This document shows positions 33,851 to 42,771 of a stretch of DNA of 64,000 nt, piece after piece. How positions within the stretch are numbered: the first letter of the stretch is position 1; every line of letters begins with the position of its first letter. The DNA is taken from positions 29,336 to 93,335 of the forward strand of contig JBAXND010000012.1 of the NCBI GenBank assembly GCA_037133915.1, written 5' to 3'. The stretch comes from Bacteroidota bacterium. GTDB lineage: Bacteria; Bacteroidota; Bacteroidia; Bacteroidales; CAIWKO01. The notes under the pieces were generated by a model. It was given only the letters and a program-made list of their open reading frames with translations, made no database searches and was not told the origin of the DNA. Made by a program: the position numbers and the translations under genes.

Positions 33851-36100
33851 CCGTGCAGCCACCGCCAACTGCCCCAGTGCTATTCCGCCATCATTCGAAG
33901 GAACCAGCGTTTGTGTGAAAACTTCGAATCCGGCATCTGTTAGCACCTTCTCGGCATTCTCCAGCAAATATCTGTTTTGAAAGACTCCACCGGACATTAC
34001 AACCTTATTTATCTGAAATGATGTCCTCGCCTTTTCGGCGATAGTCTGAATGATGTTAACAATAGTATTGTGAAATTTCGCGGCAATTATTCCGGAATCT
34101 GTAAGGCGTAAAACATCCTCAACAATACTTTTGATTGTATCATCAAAACAGATATTTTCATTTTTTACCGAGTGTGGATAGAACTCAGAAACACCCATTT
34201 TTATAGCTGCTTCGAGCCGCATGGGTGCTTCAGCTTCGAAATTATTGCGCGTACAAATGCCCGTCAGCGCGGAAACCGCGTCAAACAGCCGTCCGGCGCT
34301 GGATGTGAGTGGTGTATTGATATTTTTATCGATTGCCTGAACCAGTAATTTTACTTTATCAGGTGAAATCTGCGTGAATAGTGGCAGCTTCAATTCCGCG
34401 AAAGACGGACCATACACTTTATAAAGGTACGAAACCGCCATCCTCCAGGCTTCCTCTGACGCCTTATCACCACCCGGAACAGGCACATATTCAAAATGAT
34501 ATATCCGCTTATAACGTTCAAAATCGCAGATAAAAAACTCTCCGCCCCAGGTGTTGCCATCATCGCCATAACCTGTTCCGTCGAAGCTGATGCCGATTAC
34601 ATTTTCATCAAGACCATGTTCGGCCATGCACGACGCAACGTGTGCATGATGATGCTGTACGCTGATAACCGGCACGTTAAGTTTCTCTGCAAAGCGTGTT
34701 GACAGATAATCGGGATGCAAATCAGCCACTATTACCGAGGGTTTTAAACGGAATAATTTCAGAAATTGGGTCGCCGTCTGCGTATAGAAATCATACGTAC
34801 TGATATTCTTTAAATCACCAATATGCTGACTCAGAATAGCTTGTCGGCCTTTACCGATACAGAAACAATTTTTCAGCTCAGCTCCAGCTGCGAAAATCCC
34901 TTCTGCATTGAAATTAAGAAGGACCGGATTTGGGACATATCCACGTGATCGTCTGATTATCCGCTCTTTGCCACCCGAAACAAAAACAACAGAATCATCC
35001 GTACGATTATAAATATCGCGGTTGTACAGAAGCAGCGCGTCTGATATGGGTGCAAGTTTCCCTATAGCAAGCTGATTATCAATCACAATTGGCTCATCTG
35101 AAATATTACCGCTGGTAAGCACGATGGCATTTGTTTGCAATTTTTCAAAAAGCAAATGATGAAAGGGCAGGTACGGAAGCATAACCCCTAAGGTTTTCAA
35201 TCCGTTACTTACCTCATCAGGGATTGCAAAATCAGTTTTCAATTTCAAAATTACAATGGGTCGCCGCCATGACAGCAAGGTATGTTCCTCATCTTCGTTA
35301 ATATAGGCAACTTCTTTGAGGAGTTGGATGTTACGAAACATGATGGCAAGCGGTTTGCTTTCGCGATGCTTAAGATCGCGCAAACGCCTTACAGCCGTAG
35401 CATTCAGCGCGTCGCAGGCAAGATGAAATCCACCAAGACCTTTCATGGCAAGTACCTGACCTTCGTCAATCAATGCGGCACAAAAATCGCAGATTTCCTT
35501 GAACTTATTAAGTTTATCACCCTGATAGTGAAGCTCATACTCAGGCCCACAATGATTGCACGCAATGGGTTGAGCATGAAAACGGCGGTCCATAATATTG
35601 GTATATTCCTGATGGCAGGTATTGCACATCATGAACTTATCCATCGTCGTCTTGTCCCGGTCATACGGAAGGTCCTGAATAATGGTGAAACGCGGGCCGC
35701 AATTTGTGCAGTTAATGAACGGATAATCAATACGGTGTTCCTGAATTTTCATATCCGTAAGACAATCATTACACACTGCAATATCAGGGCTTATCTCAGT
35801 AATTTCTTCAGAGATATTCTCACTTTTAACAATTGAAAAATCCGCAAATCCTTGCCAGTCAACTTCTGCAAGTTGCAAACTGCGTATTGAAGACGCAGGA
35901 GGCGCTTCATTTTTCAATGCTAAAACAAAGTCATCAATTTGATTTTCAGAACCTTCAATCCGAATTTTAACACCATCATTCCGGTTTTCCACTGTGCCAT
36001 TCAAACCCAATACAGCCGCAATGCGGTACACGAAAGGTCTAAAACCCACGCCCTGCACTAAACCTGTAACAAATATCTCAACTGATTTCTTCAAGGTCAA
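33824..36100 (-). CDS. hypF: Carbamoyltransferase HypF
   Basis: 758 residues. HypF makes the cyanide precursor from carbamoyl phosphate and ATP and loads it on HypE. Order: acylphosphatase domain (GLVQGVGFRPFVYRI), two zinc-finger pairs (CNDC and CTNCGP; CNTC and CNHCGP), YrdC-like domain (about 200-390), and a Kae1-like domain (VQHHHAHVASCMAEHG, FDGTGYGDDG). No ATG is available in frame after the upstream stop; TTG at 36100 or 36094 is the likely start. The last seven residues (FVKSESL) and the stop are encoded by the GACTTT repeat array, so the natural end was probably altered by its insertion. Confidence 0.95.
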   Translation of the reverse strand: MTLKKSVEIFVTGLVQGVGFRPFVYRIAAVLGLNGTVENRNDGVKIRIEGSENQIDDFVLALKNEAPPASSIRSLQLAEVDWQGFADFSIVKSENISEEITEISPDIAVCNDCLTDMKIQEHRIDYPFINCTNCGPRFTIIQDLPYDRDKTTMDKFMMCNTCHQEYTNIMDRRFHAQPIACNHCGPEYELHYQGDKLNKFKEICDFCAALIDEGQVLAMKGLGGFHLACDALNATAVRRLRDLKHRESKPLAIMFRNIQLLKEVAYINEDEEHTLLSWRRPIVILKLKTDFAIPDEVSNGLKTLGVMLPYLPFHHLLFEKLQTNAIVLTSGNISDEPIVIDNQLAIGKLAPISDALLLYNRDIYNRTDDSVVFVSGGKERIIRRSRGYVPNPVLLNFNAEGIFAAGAELKNCFCIGKGRQAILSQHIGDLKNISTYDFYTQTATQFLKLFRLKPSVIVADLHPDYLSTRFAEKLNVPVISVQHHHAHVASCMAEHGLDENVIGISFDGTGYGDDGNTWGGEFFICDFERYKRIYHFEYVPVPGGDKASEEAWRMAVSYLYKVYGPSFAELKLPLFTQISPDKVKLLVQAIDKNINTPLTSSAGRLFDAVSALTGICTRNNFEAEAPMRLEAAIKMGVSEFYPHSVKNENICFDDTIKSIVEDVLRLTDSGIIAAKFHNTIVNIIQTIAEKARTSFQINKVVMSGGVFQNRYLLENAEKVLTDAGFEVFTQTLVPSNDGGIALGQLAVAARKFVKSESL

Positions 36101-36144
36101 AAATTCTTCTGATTTGTGGAATCTATTTGAATGAATTTATTTTT

Positions 36145-36153
36145 GCAAAATTA
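36145..36153 (-). promoter_or_regulatory. Probable -7 element of hypF
   Basis: TAATTTTGC on the minus strand, about 45 bp before the TTG start, matches TAnnTTTGC. The -33 position has TTC rather than TTG. Confidence 0.5.
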
Positions 36154-36188
36154 TGTCATTCGAACGTGAAAATTAGAATGTTTCTTTA

Positions 36189-36206
36189 TTGTGAAAAAAA
36201 TAACGG
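36189..36206 (+). promoter_or_regulatory. Possible degenerate Rex box before the hdr-mvh operon
   Basis: TTGTGAA-AAAA-ATAACGG: the left half matches the Rex consensus TTGTGAA, while the right half is poor. It sits just upstream of the promoter for the second hdr operon. Confidence 0.3.
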
Positions 36207-36213
36207 TCGGCAT

Positions 36214-36242
36214 TTGAAAAATCAATTTTTTAATTACTTTTG
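36214..36242 (+). promoter_or_regulatory. Promoter of the hdrCBA-mvhDGA operon
   Basis: TTG (36214-36216), an 18-bp spacer and TACTTTTG (36235-36242) fit the Bacteroidetes promoter pattern, leaving a leader of about 90 bases before the ATG at 36339. Confidence 0.6.
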
Positions 36243-36338
36243 CTTGCTCCATCTAAAAAAACATCCTGAATTATAGACATTATCAAGATAAAATAAAATT
36301 CTGCAAACTAAATTATATAACAAAAAAAGAAGGCAAAA

Positions 36339-36914
36339 ATGAGCAAATTTCCGTTACAGGACATCAGTCATGAATCAGATCTGGACAAAGACTTCGGAAA
36401 GCTGATCGCGAAAAATGCCCACGGTGAAAAATTGTTCGGCTGTATCCAATGCGGCAACTGCAGCGCAGCATGCCCATTAAGCATTTACATGGATTACACA
36501 CCGCGCAAGGTTATTGCTATGGTAAGGGCAGGTTTCAAAAAGGAAGTACTGTCAAACAACACTGTTTGGCTGTGTGCGTCCTGCTACAACTGCACCGTGG
36601 AATGCCCTAAAGGCATAAAAATCACGGAGGTAATGTACGCTATAAAAAGAGAAGCCATCAAGAACAAGGCTTACCCAAAGAACTTCCCGATTCCCATCAT
36701 GGCAAGTACTTTTTTCAAAGAGGTAAAATCACGTGGCCGAATCAACGAATTGTATCTGCTGCTTAAATATTACATGCGGTACAACATCTTTAAAAGCATC
36801 GGTTATGCATCACTCGGAATTAAACTATTTATGACCGGGCGCATCCTTCCTTTCGAAAAAGGAACCAAGAATAAAGAACAACTGAAACGCATCGTTTGCA
36901 GTAAAGAAATTTAA
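36339..36914 (+). CDS. hdrC: Heterodisulfide reductase-like subunit HdrC (second set)
   Basis: 191 residues with two [4Fe-4S] motifs (CIQCGNCSAACP and CASCYNCTVECP) and a helical C-terminal half. It is the first gene of the second set, hdrC-hdrB-hdrA-mvhD-mvhG-mvhA. It differs clearly in sequence from the copy at 25050, so the two sets were not made by a recent duplication. Role: electron relay between HdrA and HdrB. Confidence 0.9.
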   Translation: MSKFPLQDISHESDLDKDFGKLIAKNAHGEKLFGCIQCGNCSAACPLSIYMDYTPRKVIAMVRAGFKKEVLSNNTVWLCASCYNCTVECPKGIKITEVMYAIKREAIKNKAYPKNFPIPIMASTFFKEVKSRGRINELYLLLKYYMRYNIFKSIGYASLGIKLFMTGRILPFEKGTKNKEQLKRIVCSKEI

Positions 36915-36937
36915 TAAAACGAACAGGAGAAAAATAT

Positions 36938-37798
36938 ATGAATTATCTATATTACCCGGGATGTTCGCTTAAATCATCCGGCAGAGGATACGAAGAATCC
37001 CTGCTCGCGGTATTCAAAAAACTGCAGGTACCCGTTGAAGAAATTGACGACTGGAACTGCTGCGGTGCCACAAATTATATGTCCATAGACGAGTGTGATG
37101 CCATCAGCCTTACCGCCCGCAATTTAGCAATAGCAGAAAATCAAGGTGACGCCGATCTTATTGCCCCTTGCGCTGCTTGTTACATGGGACTGCTGAAGAC
37201 AAAGAATTACATCAATACCGACCCGAATGTGAAAGCCAAGGTTGAGCAAGACATGACCAACATGGGAATGGCCTTTGCCAACAAATCAAATGTAAGACAT
37301 CCGCTTGATGTTTTCATCAACGATATTGGACTGAACACACTCAAGAATGCTGTTGAATTTCCGCTCAAAGGCATCAAAGTTGCCAGTTATTACGGCTGTC
37401 AGCTTATTCGCCCATACGCTACATTCGACGATCAGCGCGACCCTCACACCATGGACGATATTGTTCAGGCTATGGGTGGTGAAGCTATTGACTGGCCATT
37501 GAAAACCCGTTGCTGCAGCGGCGCCATGACGAGCACCATTTCAGACATCGGCATGAGGATGAATTTTTTGTTGATGAAAGAAGCCAAAACGCGCGGTGCC
37601 GATGTTATCATAACCGCATGCCCGCTCTGCCAGTTCAATCTTGAATGTTTTCAGGGCAAAATATCAAAAATGTTTGGCGAAGATGTTCGCATTCCGGTCA
37701 TGTATTTTTCTCAGCTTATGGGAATGGCACTTGGTCTGAACAACAAGGCACTTGGCCTGCAGCGTTCACTTTCACCTGAATTAAGTTTTGCTAAATAA
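36938..37798 (+). CDS. hdrB: Heterodisulfide reductase-like subunit HdrB (second set)
   Basis: 286 residues with two CCG-type domains: PGCS, DWNCCGA, PCAACY in the first half; YYGC, TRCCSGA, ACPLCQ in the second. In the second motif Gly is replaced by Ser, but the Cys ligands of the noncubane cluster are kept. An AGGAG ribosome site lies about 10 bp before the start. It is the presumed site of disulfide reduction; the substrate is unknown. Confidence 0.91.
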   Translation: MNYLYYPGCSLKSSGRGYEESLLAVFKKLQVPVEEIDDWNCCGATNYMSIDECDAISLTARNLAIAENQGDADLIAPCAACYMGLLKTKNYINTDPNVKAKVEQDMTNMGMAFANKSNVRHPLDVFINDIGLNTLKNAVEFPLKGIKVASYYGCQLIRPYATFDDQRDPHTMDDIVQAMGGEAIDWPLKTRCCSGAMTSTISDIGMRMNFLLMKEAKTRGADVIITACPLCQFNLECFQGKISKMFGEDVRIPVMYFSQLMGMALGLNNKALGLQRSLSPELSFAK

Positions 37799-37814
37799 CG
37801 CGGGAGGAAAAAGA

Positions 37815-39803
37815 ATGAAACAGAAAGAAGAAATCAGGATAGGATATTACGTGTGCCACTGCGGCCATAATATCGCCGGAACCGTTGATGTTACAGCGGT
37901 TGCTGAATATGTCGCGAAGCTCCCCAACGTGGTTGTTTCAAAGGACTATAAATATATGTGTTCCGACCCTGGACAGGAACTGATCCAGAAAGACATCAAA
38001 GAACTTAAGCTGAACCGCATCGTAGTTGCATCATGCTCACCGCTGCTGCACGAACCTACTTTCCGCGGTGCTACTGCAAAAGCAGGGCTGAACCAGTTCT
38101 TTATGCAGATGGTCAACATCCGCGAAAATACTTCATGGGTTCATGAAGATAAAGACCTCGCAACACTCAAGGCTAAAGACCTGTCACGCGCGGCCGTTCA
38201 CCGTGTGGCTTTCCACAAAGCACTCGACAAGAAAAAAGTTCCCGTTAATCCCGACGCCCTCATAGTGGGTGGCGGTATTGCCGGTATCCATGCGGCTCTT
38301 ACAATGGCTAACGCCGGTAAAAAAGTGTATCTGGTTGAGAAAGATCCTACCATTGGCGGTTATATGGCCAAATTCGATAAGACCTTCCCGACACTCGACT
38401 GCGCTGCATGTATCTTGACACCAAAAATGTCATCGGTTCTCAAACACCCCAATATCACACTCTGGACATGGTCAGAAGTTTCGAATGTTGAAGGATTCGT
38501 TGGGAATTATAAAGTAACCGTGACCAAAAAGCCGCGGTATATTATCGAAGACCTTTGTGTGGGTTGTCTTGCTTGCATCGACGCATGCATATATAAAGAA
38601 GGTAAATTCCCGGATGAATTTAATATGGGGCTTTCAAAACGCAAACCCGTTTATATTCCATTTGCTCAGGCAACACCACAGGTAGTATTGATTGACGACA
38701 AAACCTGCATCCATTTTAAAACAGGCAAATGCTCACAGGGTTGCGCCAAAGCCTGCGACCGCAACGCTTTTGATTTTAACCAGAAACCCGAAGTAATAGA
38801 TATCAATGTAGGTACCATCATCCTGTCAACAGGATTCGAACCGGTGAACCCTGCAAAAACATCGAACTACGGTTACGGAAAATATCCCAATGTATTTACT
38901 TCACTCGAAGTAGAGCGTCTTGTAAATGCTTCCGGTCCGACTGAAGGACACGTTGTATTGCGTGATGGGGTTACCAAACCTAAAAGCGTTGGTATTATTC
39001 ACTGCGTGGGCTCACGTGATGAAAAAACCAACAAATGGTGTTCGAGGGTTTGCTGCATGTATTCACTGAAACTTGCCCACCTTCTTAAGGAACATACCGG
39101 CGCAGAGGTGTATAATTTCTATATTGATATGCGCACACCGGGTAAAGGCTATGAAGAATTTTATGATAAATTGCTGCAGGAAGGCGTTCAGTTCATTCGC
39201 GGCCGTGTATCGGATGTGAACGACTGGGCAACAACTGAAGAAGAAAAAGGCAAACTCATTATCCGTGCCGAAGATACGCTGATTGGCGTTGTACGCAGAA
39301 TACCGGTTGATATGGTAGTTCTTTCCGTCGGCCTTGAGCCGGCCAAAGATGCCGATTCAATACGGAAAATGTTCAGCATTTCATGTTCTTCCGAAGGTTT
39401 CTTCCTCGAAAGGCATCCGAAACTTGCTCCGGTGAGCACATTTACCGATGGCGTTTTCATTGCAGGTGCATGCCAGGGACCGAAAGACATCCCCGACAGT
39501 GTTGCTCAGGCAGGCGCTGCCGCGGCTGAAGCACTCGCACTCATCGACTCAGGTTTTGTGGAATTGGAACCCAATACAGCACAGATTACTGAGGAAAGAT
39601 GCTGCGGATGTCAGGTATGTGTGAACATGTGCCCATATACGGCCATTTCATTCAATGCAGAAAAAGGAAAATCATTCATCAATGAAGCGTTATGTAAAGG
39701 GTGCGGTACCTGCGTGGCATCATGCGGTTCCAACGCCATTTTCCAGAACCTGTTTGATGATGAGGAAATCATGAGCGAGATTGACGGTATTTTAATTGAT
39801 TAG
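37815..39803 (+). CDS. hdrA: Heterodisulfide reductase-like flavoprotein HdrA (second set)
   Basis: 662 residues from the ATG at 37815, chosen because GGGAGG stands 8-13 bp before it; an earlier Met at 37788 would overlap hdrB. It has the N-terminal Fe-S domain (VCHCGHNI), FAD domain (VGGGIAGIHA), HdrA cluster motif (LDCAACILTPKM), inserted ferredoxin-like domain (CVGCLACIDACIY, CSQGCAKACD) and C-terminal 2[4Fe-4S] ferredoxin (CCGCQVCVNMCP, CKGCGTCVASC). In MvhADG-HdrABC complexes HdrA bifurcates electrons from H2 to ferredoxin and a disulfide. The linked mvhDGA genes make that the likely role here. Confidence 0.94.
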   Translation: MKQKEEIRIGYYVCHCGHNIAGTVDVTAVAEYVAKLPNVVVSKDYKYMCSDPGQELIQKDIKELKLNRIVVASCSPLLHEPTFRGATAKAGLNQFFMQMVNIRENTSWVHEDKDLATLKAKDLSRAAVHRVAFHKALDKKKVPVNPDALIVGGGIAGIHAALTMANAGKKVYLVEKDPTIGGYMAKFDKTFPTLDCAACILTPKMSSVLKHPNITLWTWSEVSNVEGFVGNYKVTVTKKPRYIIEDLCVGCLACIDACIYKEGKFPDEFNMGLSKRKPVYIPFAQATPQVVLIDDKTCIHFKTGKCSQGCAKACDRNAFDFNQKPEVIDINVGTIILSTGFEPVNPAKTSNYGYGKYPNVFTSLEVERLVNASGPTEGHVVLRDGVTKPKSVGIIHCVGSRDEKTNKWCSRVCCMYSLKLAHLLKEHTGAEVYNFYIDMRTPGKGYEEFYDKLLQEGVQFIRGRVSDVNDWATTEEEKGKLIIRAEDTLIGVVRRIPVDMVVLSVGLEPAKDADSIRKMFSISCSSEGFFLERHPKLAPVSTFTDGVFIAGACQGPKDIPDSVAQAGAAAAEALALIDSGFVELEPNTAQITEERCCGCQVCVNMCPYTAISFNAEKGKSFINEALCKGCGTCVASCGSNAIFQNLFDDEEIMSEIDGILID

Positions 39804-39822
39804 AAAAACAAAAATATAATAT

Positions 39823-40275
39823 ATGCAACCGACAGAAAATAACATGGAACAATGGACACCACGAATAGTTGCCTTCTTCTGCAACTGGTGTACCTACACT
39901 GCTTCTGACCTTGCCGGCGTATCCAGGATGAGATATGCGCCCAGTACCCGCGTTGTTCGCGTGATGTGCTCAGGCCGTATCGACCCTGAATTCATCATGG
40001 AAGCCTTTGCCAAAGGAGCCGATGGTGTGCTCATTGGCGGATGCCACCCCGGTGACTGCCACTACGCTGAAGGCAATTATAAATGCCTCAGGCGATTCAA
40101 ACTGATGCAGAAATACATTGCTCAGATGGGTATCGACAACTCAAGGCTTCGCCTTGAATGGATCAGCGCCAGCGAAGGCAAACGCCTTCAGGAAGTGGTT
40201 AATGAAATGACCGCAACACTGAAGGAACTTGGTCCGTCAACGATCAAAGAAGTGGTTCAAACTCTTGATAAATAA
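39823..40275 (+). CDS. mvhD: F420-nonreducing-type hydrogenase iron-sulfur subunit MvhD (second set)
   Basis: 150 residues, possibly 143 if translation starts at 39844. It has the MvhD [2Fe-2S] ligands CNWC, the Cys in VMCSGRID and CHPGDCH. It links the hydrogenase (MvhG) to HdrA. It lies between hdrA and the hydrogenase small-subunit gene, which carries a strong GGAGG site just after the mvhD stop. Confidence 0.92.
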   Translation: MQPTENNMEQWTPRIVAFFCNWCTYTASDLAGVSRMRYAPSTRVVRVMCSGRIDPEFIMEAFAKGADGVLIGGCHPGDCHYAEGNYKCLRRFKLMQKYIAQMGIDNSRLRLEWISASEGKRLQEVVNEMTATLKELGPSTIKEVVQTLDK

Positions 40276-40287
40276 GGAGGATAAGAA

Positions 40288-41262
40288 ATGGAAAACGAAA
40301 AACCAAAACTGAAATTAGCCATATATTGGGGCGCTGCCTGCGGCGGTTGCTGTGTTTCGGTCCTCGACGTTCATGAAAAATTATTTGACGTAGTTGCCAA
40401 TGCCGATCTGGTATTCTGGCCTATTGCGCTCGATATTAAATACAAGGACGTGGAAGAAATGGCCGATCAGCACATCGATGTTACACTGTTCAACGGCGCT
40501 GTCCGTAACAGTGAAAACGAACACATGGCCAAACTGCTTCGTCAGAAATCAAAAATTTTAATTGCTTACGGTTCGTGTGCACATATGGGCGGTATCCCCG
40601 GACTTGCCAACTTCTCAACAAAAGAAGACCTGATGCGCCGTGTTTATGAAGAAAGCGAATCAACTGAAAATCCCGGAAAAATCAGACCTCAGCCCGAAAA
40701 TGATGTACCCGAAGGTCATCTTCATATTCCTCATTTCTATGAAGATGTAATGACACTCGGCCAGATTGTTGATGTTGATTATTACCTTCCGGGATGCCCG
40801 CCTCAGACAGAACGTCTGGTGGAAGTATTCATGGCCGTTGTTACCGGCGCCGAACTGCCTCCGAAAGGATCGGTTATTGGTGGTGGCGAACGCGTACAGT
40901 GCGACGATTGCAAACGCAAGAAATCAGAAAAAAAAGGAATCAAGAAATTCTTCCGCCCCTGGGAAGTTACCGACGATGGTGAGACCTGTCTTAACGAACA
41001 GGGCATACTGTGCATGGGACCTGCAACCCGCAGCGGATGCGGCGTACGCTGCATAGAAGGCAATGCACCCTGCCGCGGATGCTACGGACCGCTTGATAAT
41101 ATTCCCGATCCCGGAGCCAAAATGATGTCGGCCATCGCTTCAATGATGGAAGGCCGCGAGGAAGAAGAGATCGACAAAGCATTGGAATCAGTTATTGACC
41201 CTGCCGGCACATTCTACAGGTTCAGCCTGCCCGGCTCAATATTAAGGAGGAAACAGAAATGA
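40288..41262 (+). CDS. mvhG: [NiFe] hydrogenase small subunit, MvhG-like (group 3c type)
   Basis: 324 residues, no signal peptide, so cytoplasmic. The proximal cluster motif is at the N-terminus (WGAACGGCCVSVLD). Further Cys occur in YGSCAHMGG and LPGCPPQTE. Cys-rich C-terminal motifs follow (CDDC, CMGPATRSGCGVRC, CRGCYGP) for medial and distal clusters. These pass electrons from the Ni-Fe site to MvhD. The ribosome site GGAGG is well placed. It overlaps mvhA by 4 bp. Confidence 0.93.
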   Translation: MENEKPKLKLAIYWGAACGGCCVSVLDVHEKLFDVVANADLVFWPIALDIKYKDVEEMADQHIDVTLFNGAVRNSENEHMAKLLRQKSKILIAYGSCAHMGGIPGLANFSTKEDLMRRVYEESESTENPGKIRPQPENDVPEGHLHIPHFYEDVMTLGQIVDVDYYLPGCPPQTERLVEVFMAVVTGAELPPKGSVIGGGERVQCDDCKRKKSEKKGIKKFFRPWEVTDDGETCLNEQGILCMGPATRSGCGVRCIEGNAPCRGCYGPLDNIPDPGAKMMSAIASMMEGREEEEIDKALESVIDPAGTFYRFSLPGSILRRKQK

Positions 41263-42722
41263 AACACTATTGCATAGACCCGGTTACCCGTCTTGAAGGA
41301 CACGGCAAAATTGATATCTTCTGCAACGACGACGGAGATGTTGAGAATGTATACTTTCAGGTCCCCGAATTAAGGGGTTTTGAAAAATTCCTTGAAGGAC
41401 GCGCTATTGAGGACGTTTCACAAATTGTAACCAAAATTTGCGGCGTATGTCCCGGATGCCACCACATGGCAGCCGGCAAGGCTGCTGATGCCGTTTTTGG
41501 TGTTCAGCCCACTCCTACCGCAAAAATGATCAGGGAATTGTTCTATATGGCACACTTTGTTCACAGCCATATTGCGCATTTCTATGCTCTGGGTGCTCCC
41601 GATTTCGTAGTCGGACCGCAGGCAAGCAAAGCAGAACGTAACGTACTTGGCGTAATTGCCAAGGTAGGTAAAGAAATAGGCACCGAAGTGCTCAAACAAA
41701 GAAGAATTGCTCAGGAAATACAGGCATTGCTTGGCGGACATCAGACACATGTTGTTATGAATGTTCCGGGTGGAGTGCGTAAAGGCCTGAAAGAAGAGCA
41801 GCGCAAAGACATCCTTGAAAAAGCAAAAGGCTTCGTTGAATTCTCCAAATTCTCCATGAAAGTTTTCAATGATATCGTGCTGGCGAATAAAGATTATGTT
41901 GACATCATCGTAAATGGACCGTATTCTCTGAAGATTCACTCCATGGGTCTGGTAGATGAGAATAACAAAGTAAATTTCTATGATGGCAAAGTGCGCGTGG
42001 TTGATACCGCCGGCAAAGAAATGTTTAAGTATGAGCCTAAGGATTACCGCGAATATGTAAGTGAGCGCGTAGAGCCATGGAGCTATCTCAAATTCCCCTA
42101 TCTGAAAAAAGTAGGCTGGAAAGGCTTTGTAGAAGGTCAGGATTCAGGCGTATATCATGCAACACCTCTTTCACGACTCAATGCCGCCGATGGTATGGCA
42201 ACTCCTGTTGCACAGGAAGAATATGAAAGAATGTTCGCAACCCTTGGCGGAAAGCCGGTAAATAACACACTGGCCATGCACTGGGCTCGCCTCATTGAGC
42301 TGATTTATTCAGCCGAAAGAGCCGTTGAGCTGGTAAGTATGCCTGAGATTTGCAGTGACGACCTTCGTGCCAAAATATTCAATACGCCTACCGAAGGTGT
42401 TGGTACTGTTGAAGCACAACGCGGAACGCTCACCCATCATTACTGGACCGACGCAAACGGTATGGTAACAAAAGCCAACCTCATTGTTGGAACTACCAAT
42501 AATAATGCGCCTATTTGCATGTCTATCAAAAAGGCAGCGCAGGGCTTTATTAAAAAAGGTGTTGTTGTTGATGATGGCATTCTGAACCTGGTTGAGATGG
42601 CATTCCGTGCCTACGACCCGTGTTTCTCATGTGCCACGCACAGCCTTCCGGGCAAGATGCCGATGATTGTTAACTTCCGCAACATGGACGGGACTATCAC
42701 CCGTGAAGTTCGCAGGGATTAA
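41259..42722 (+). CDS. mvhA: [NiFe] hydrogenase large subunit, MvhA-like (group 3c type)
   Basis: 487 residues. Ni-Fe ligands: Cys61 and Cys64 (ICGVCPGCH) and Cys455 and Cys458 (DPCFSCATH). A 26-residue tail follows His461 and should be removed by an endopeptidase after nickel insertion, so the enzyme depends on the Hyp proteins and on one of the two proteases at 50004-50935. With MvhG and MvhD it would oxidise H2 for the HdrABC complex. It is the last gene of its operon, followed by a terminator. Confidence 0.95.
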   Translation: MKHYCIDPVTRLEGHGKIDIFCNDDGDVENVYFQVPELRGFEKFLEGRAIEDVSQIVTKICGVCPGCHHMAAGKAADAVFGVQPTPTAKMIRELFYMAHFVHSHIAHFYALGAPDFVVGPQASKAERNVLGVIAKVGKEIGTEVLKQRRIAQEIQALLGGHQTHVVMNVPGGVRKGLKEEQRKDILEKAKGFVEFSKFSMKVFNDIVLANKDYVDIIVNGPYSLKIHSMGLVDENNKVNFYDGKVRVVDTAGKEMFKYEPKDYREYVSERVEPWSYLKFPYLKKVGWKGFVEGQDSGVYHATPLSRLNAADGMATPVAQEEYERMFATLGGKPVNNTLAMHWARLIELIYSAERAVELVSMPEICSDDLRAKIFNTPTEGVGTVEAQRGTLTHHYWTDANGMVTKANLIVGTTNNNAPICMSIKKAAQGFIKKGVVVDDGILNLVEMAFRAYDPCFSCATHSLPGKMPMIVNFRNMDGTITREVRRD

Positions 42723-42741
42723 CAGAACATACAGTAACAGT

Positions 42742-42770
42742 AAAAGCCGCTTCAGAAATGAGCGGCTTTT
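42742..42770. terminator. Bidirectional terminator after mvhA
   Basis: AAAAGCCGCT (42742-42751) pairs with AGCGGCTTTT (42761-42770) around a 9-base loop and is followed by more T. The A tract on the other side makes it suitable for the convergent ATPase gene ending at 42772. Confidence 0.88.
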
Positions 42771-42771
42771 T

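Noticed and set aside
25050..42722. Methanogen origin of the contig because of Hdr and Mvh proteins
   Set aside because: T9SS sorting domains, PorP/PorE and Bacteroidetes promoters surround them, and no methanogenesis genes are seen.
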